Position numbers and translations under genes: made by a program. Shown piece by piece: positions 61,536 through 64,000 of a DNA stretch of 64,000 bases. The notes beneath the pieces were generated by a model. That model searched no databases. It saw only the letters and a list, made by a program, of their open reading frames with translations, and had not been told where the DNA came from. Origin of the DNA: an uncultured Ellagibacter sp. (GTDB lineage: Bacteria; Actinomycetota; Coriobacteriia; Coriobacteriales; Eggerthellaceae); assembly GCF_934643285.1 (NCBI RefSeq), contig NZ_CAKUBT010000003.1, positions 1 to 64,000 on the forward strand, in the 5' to 3' direction. Position 1 is the stretch's first letter. Each line of letters opens with the position of its first letter.

Positions 61536-62759
61536 ATGCGGGTGCTTATTACCGGCTCTAAAGGGTTTGTTGGCAGGAACCTATGTGAGGCCTTGAAAAA
61601 CATTCGGGATGGTAAGGACCGCAGGAAGAAGTACCAATCTCTGCTGCCGCTCACGATTTATGAATACGACCGCGATGGCACGCAGGAGGAGCTGAGCTTC
61701 TACTGCTCAACGGCGGATTTTGTATTCAACCTGGCAGGTATCAATCGACCCAAGGACGCGAAAGAGTTTATGGAGGGCAACCGAGGCTTTGGCGAGGTTC
61801 TCCTTAGTCTGCTCGAGCACCACAAGAACACATGCCCAGTGATGTTGTCCAGCAGCGTGCAGGCGACCCTTCAGGGCCGCTATGCGGGTAGCCCGTACGG
61901 CGAAAGTAAGCTGGCGGGTGAGGAGTTGCTGTTCGATTACGCCGCAAGAACTGGTGCGAAGGCTTACGTCTATCGCTTTCCGAACCTGTATGGCAAGTGG
62001 TGCCGCCCCAACTACAACTCCGCTGTGGCAACGTTCTGCGATGCCATCGCCAATAACCGCGAGTTTAAAGTCAGCGATCCGAGTGTGGAGCTTGAGCTGC
62101 TCTATATAGACGACCTCGTTGCGACCATGCTTGATGCTCTCCTGGGCGAAACGCGTCGATGCTGCTACGAGGGGCTCGAGTGCGTACCTGACGCAGCGGG
62201 AAGGTATTGCTATGCGCCTGGTGCGCAGAAAGCAACGCTGGGTGAGATTGTTGCCATGCTTGAGGGTTTTCGCGATGCCCGCGAAACGCTGGTGGTACCC
62301 GACTTGCTCGAGGACGGCTTCTCCAAGAAACTCTACTCGACCTTCTTGAGCTACTATGAATCCGAGCGTTTCGCTTATGAGCTTCGTTCCAATGCAGACG
62401 CGCGTGGTAGCTTTACCGAGTTCCTGCGCACACCGGAGCGCGGGCAGGTGTCCGTTAACGTGAGCAAACCCGGTATAACCAAGGGCAACCATTGGCACAT
62501 GAGCAAGTGGGAAAAATTTCTTGTAGTATCAGGCACCGCGAGTATCAAGTTGCGTAGGGTTGGCTTGGATAGCGATGGGAATCCCTACCCGGTGGCTGAG
62601 TTCGTGGTGCGCGGCGAGGACATGCGTGTGGTAGAGATGATTCCCGGATACACGCACTCGATCACTAACCTCAGCAAAGCTGATGATCTTGTCACCGTGA
62701 TGTGGGCCAATGAGCCTTTCGATCCCGAGAATCCTGACACTTACTACGAGGAGGTATAA
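61536..62759 (+). CDS. capF: bifunctional epimerase/reductase CapF/FnlB
   Basis: This 407-residue protein combines an N-terminal SDR reductase (MRVLITGSKGFVGRNL) with a C-terminal cupin (GITKGNHWHMSKWEKFLVVS), exactly the two-domain plan of CapF, which epimerises and reduces the CapE product. The cupin metal histidines lie in HWH and GYTHSI. ATG 61536 follows the capE stop immediately. The third gene of the pathway, capG/fnlC, is not next and would have to lie beyond the window. Confidence 0.92.
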   Translation: MRVLITGSKGFVGRNLCEALKNIRDGKDRRKKYQSLLPLTIYEYDRDGTQEELSFYCSTADFVFNLAGINRPKDAKEFMEGNRGFGEVLLSLLEHHKNTCPVMLSSSVQATLQGRYAGSPYGESKLAGEELLFDYAARTGAKAYVYRFPNLYGKWCRPNYNSAVATFCDAIANNREFKVSDPSVELELLYIDDLVATMLDALLGETRRCCYEGLECVPDAAGRYCYAPGAQKATLGEIVAMLEGFRDARETLVVPDLLEDGFSKKLYSTFLSYYESERFAYELRSNADARGSFTEFLRTPERGQVSVNVSKPGITKGNHWHMSKWEKFLVVSGTASIKLRRVGLDSDGNPYPVAEFVVRGEDMRVVEMIPGYTHSITNLSKADDLVTVMWANEPFDPENPDTYYEEV

Positions 62760-62763
62760 GGAT

Positions 62764-64000
62764 TTGGCGGTATATGTGCAGATTAACTGCGTCCCAAACG
62801 GTTCGACTGGTGACATCATGCTGAATGAGCACAAGGACAGGCTGGCGAATGGGGACACTTCCTATGCTTTCTGGGGAAGGGGACGTAGCCCCAAGGACAA
62901 AGGGGAATGGAAGTTTGCCAATGAGGCTGGCTGCAAGACCCATGCTTTGTTGGACAGACTTACGGGCAAGCATGGGTTCTACTCGTCCTTTGCGACACGG
63001 AAGCTACTGAGACGCCTTGATGAAATAGGGCCAGACGTGGTCCATCTGCACAATATCCATGGGTACTATGTGAATATTCCGATGTTATTTGGCTGGCTTG
63101 CAGAGCACGATTGCAAGGTCGAGTGGACCCTGCACGACTGCTGGGCGTTTACGGGCCATTGCGCGCACTTCACATATGTGAAGTGCGCGCAATGGAGGAC
63201 CCATTGCGCGCACTCGAAGAAGTGTCCCCAGCTGCATGCATATCCCAAGACGTACTCGCCGTTCACTTGTTCGTGGAATTTCGAGCAGAAGGAGAAGTAC
63301 TTTACTCTTGTGCCAGCCGAGCGTATGAGGCTTATAACCCCCTCAAAATGGCTTGCCGAATTAGTAGGTGAGAGCTTTCTAGCCAAGTATCCCGTGGAAG
63401 TACGCCACAACACAGTAGATGCATCCGTGTTCAAACCCACTCCGAGCGATTTCCGTGTTCAATATGGTATTGGTAATCGATTCATGGTGCTTGGCGTAGC
63501 AAGTCCTTGGAGCGATCGAAAAGGTCTCGGTGACTTTGTCCGACTCGCAAGTGAGTTAGATAGCGGCAGGTTCGTCATCGTGCTGGTAGGGCTTTCCGAG
63601 AAGCAAATTGGTAAACTTGCCAACATATTGGTCGCGCTGCCCAAAACCGAGAGCAAAGAACAGCTGGCGGAGGCGTACAGCGCTGCCGACGTATTTGTGC
63701 ACCCTGGTGTGGAGGAAACGTTCGGCATGACAGTTGCCGAAGCGCAAGCCTGCGGGACCCCCGTCATAGTGACCGCAGGTTCTGCATGTGCCGAGATTTC
63801 CGATTCGGATGCTGCCACGGTTGTGCCCGCCGACTTGTCGACGTTGAAGGCAACAATCGTAAAACTCGCCGGGGGGGGGCGAGTGATTTTGGCACCTAGA
63901 ACAGATTCCGCAGTGCAGCTTGCTGCAATTTATAGTGCGGCGGATATCTTTTTCAACCCGACTGTGGAGGACAACTTTCCTACGGTAAATCTAGAGGCAG
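62764..64000 (+). CDS. family 4 glycosyltransferase with duplicated C-terminal motif, cut by window end
   Basis: The frame is open from TTG 62764 (GAGGAGG nine bases upstream) to the last base, at least 412 residues. The N-terminus QINCVPNGSTGDIM, then HLHNIHGYYVN, WTLHDCWAFTGHC and FMVLGVASPWSDRKGL are a well-known capsule GT4 pattern. The C-terminal nucleotide-sugar block appears twice: YSAADVFVHPGVEETFG (from about residue 305) and YSAADIFFNPTVEDNFP (from about 390). Between them is a G9 run coding three glycines. A one-base change there would stop translation within ten codons. It may be a fusion of two paralogues or an assembly join. Confidence 0.8.
   Translation, partial: MAVYVQINCVPNGSTGDIMLNEHKDRLANGDTSYAFWGRGRSPKDKGEWKFANEAGCKTHALLDRLTGKHGFYSSFATRKLLRRLDEIGPDVVHLHNIHGYYVNIPMLFGWLAEHDCKVEWTLHDCWAFTGHCAHFTYVKCAQWRTHCAHSKKCPQLHAYPKTYSPFTCSWNFEQKEKYFTLVPAERMRLITPSKWLAELVGESFLAKYPVEVRHNTVDASVFKPTPSDFRVQYGIGNRFMVLGVASPWSDRKGLGDFVRLASELDSGRFVIVLVGLSEKQIGKLANILVALPKTESKEQLAEAYSAADVFVHPGVEETFGMTVAEAQACGTPVIVTAGSACAEISDSDAATVVPADLSTLKATIVKLAGGGRVILAPRTDSAVQLAAIYSAADIFFNPTVEDNFPTVNLEA
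63156..63195. repeat. 40-bp perfect palindrome in the glycosyltransferase gene
   Basis: The 20 bases from 63156 (CCATTGCGCGCACTTCAC...) are the exact complement of the 20 from 63176. A third partial copy, CCATTGCGCGCACT, follows in direct orientation at about 63201. The DNA encodes the conserved GHCAHF...CAQW segment. Confidence 0.9.
63871..63879 (+). repeat. G9 homopolymer tract in a coding region
   Basis: Nine consecutive G residues flanked by CTCGCC and CGAG. The tract is in frame at this length; eight G would give TGA at once, ten would reach TAG about 20 bases later. Confidence 0.85.

Overview
The window is GC-rich (roughly 60 percent by eye) and gene-dense. The gene content fits a Coriobacteriia / Eggerthellales-type anaerobic actinobacterium: a class III fructose-1,6-bisphosphatase, a dedicated ECF riboflavin transporter with a fused ATPase, LexA/CI-like and CsoR regulators, a class B sortase beside capsule-regulation genes, and frequent GTG/TTG starts. 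This placement is inference from gene content; no marker gene such as 16S rRNA is present, and I saw no tRNA, rRNA, CRISPR array or intact transposase.

Layout. 0-5.4 kb: fbp, a cysteine desulfurase, mscL with an added zinc ribbon, L-lactate dehydrogenase and a PNPOx-like flavoprotein. 5.4-9.1 kb: an FMN-riboswitch-controlled ribU-ecfA(fused)-ecfT operon. 9.8-18.6 kb: phosphate permease, MATE pump, RsmJ-like methyltransferase, a flavodoxin/membrane fusion, a nuclease-fold protein, an MFS carrier and a rhomboid protease. 18.8-23.5 kb: a five-gene minus-strand operon joining a circularly permuted ATP-grasp enzyme (frameshifted here), an alpha-E protein, a transglutaminase and two aspartoacylase-like M14 proteins, the second of which has lost its catalytic residues. 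23.8-24.9 kb: a divergent Cro-like / S24 repressor switch. 25.1-31.2 kb: a large membrane protein, then csoR-copA with a CopZ domain fused to copA behind a retained ribosome-binding site. 31.5-43.7 kb: mostly housekeeping genes (tcdA, tatD, a DMT exporter, an M20 amidohydrolase, dnaE, truA, asnB).

44.2-48.9 kb is an accessory patch. Two related 247-bp elements, each with ~25-bp near-perfect inverted arms, bracket a truncated ATPase-type regulator and an RtcB RNA ligase, followed by a DUF4143 ATPase. 49.4-54.8 kb holds minus-strand surface genes: a CpsB phosphatase, an LCP glycopolymer transferase, a class B sortase, a BY-kinase, a Wzz-type activator and a secreted SPQTG-anchored protein. From 55 kb to the end, on the plus strand and more AT-rich, is a polysaccharide operon with a highly structured leader, a phosphoglycosyl transferase, several glycosyltransferases, a Wzy-like polymerase and capE-capF for UDP-L-FucNAc. 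It ends in a glycosyltransferase that runs off the window, carries a 40-bp perfect palindrome, and has an in-frame G9 tract joining two copies of a GT4 C-terminal motif.

The most promising leads are the inverted-arm elements around RtcB, the ATP-grasp/alpha-E/transglutaminase operon with its active and dead M14 pair, the sortase-LCP-SPQTG set, the copA-copZ fusion, and the possible phase-variable glycosyltransferase.
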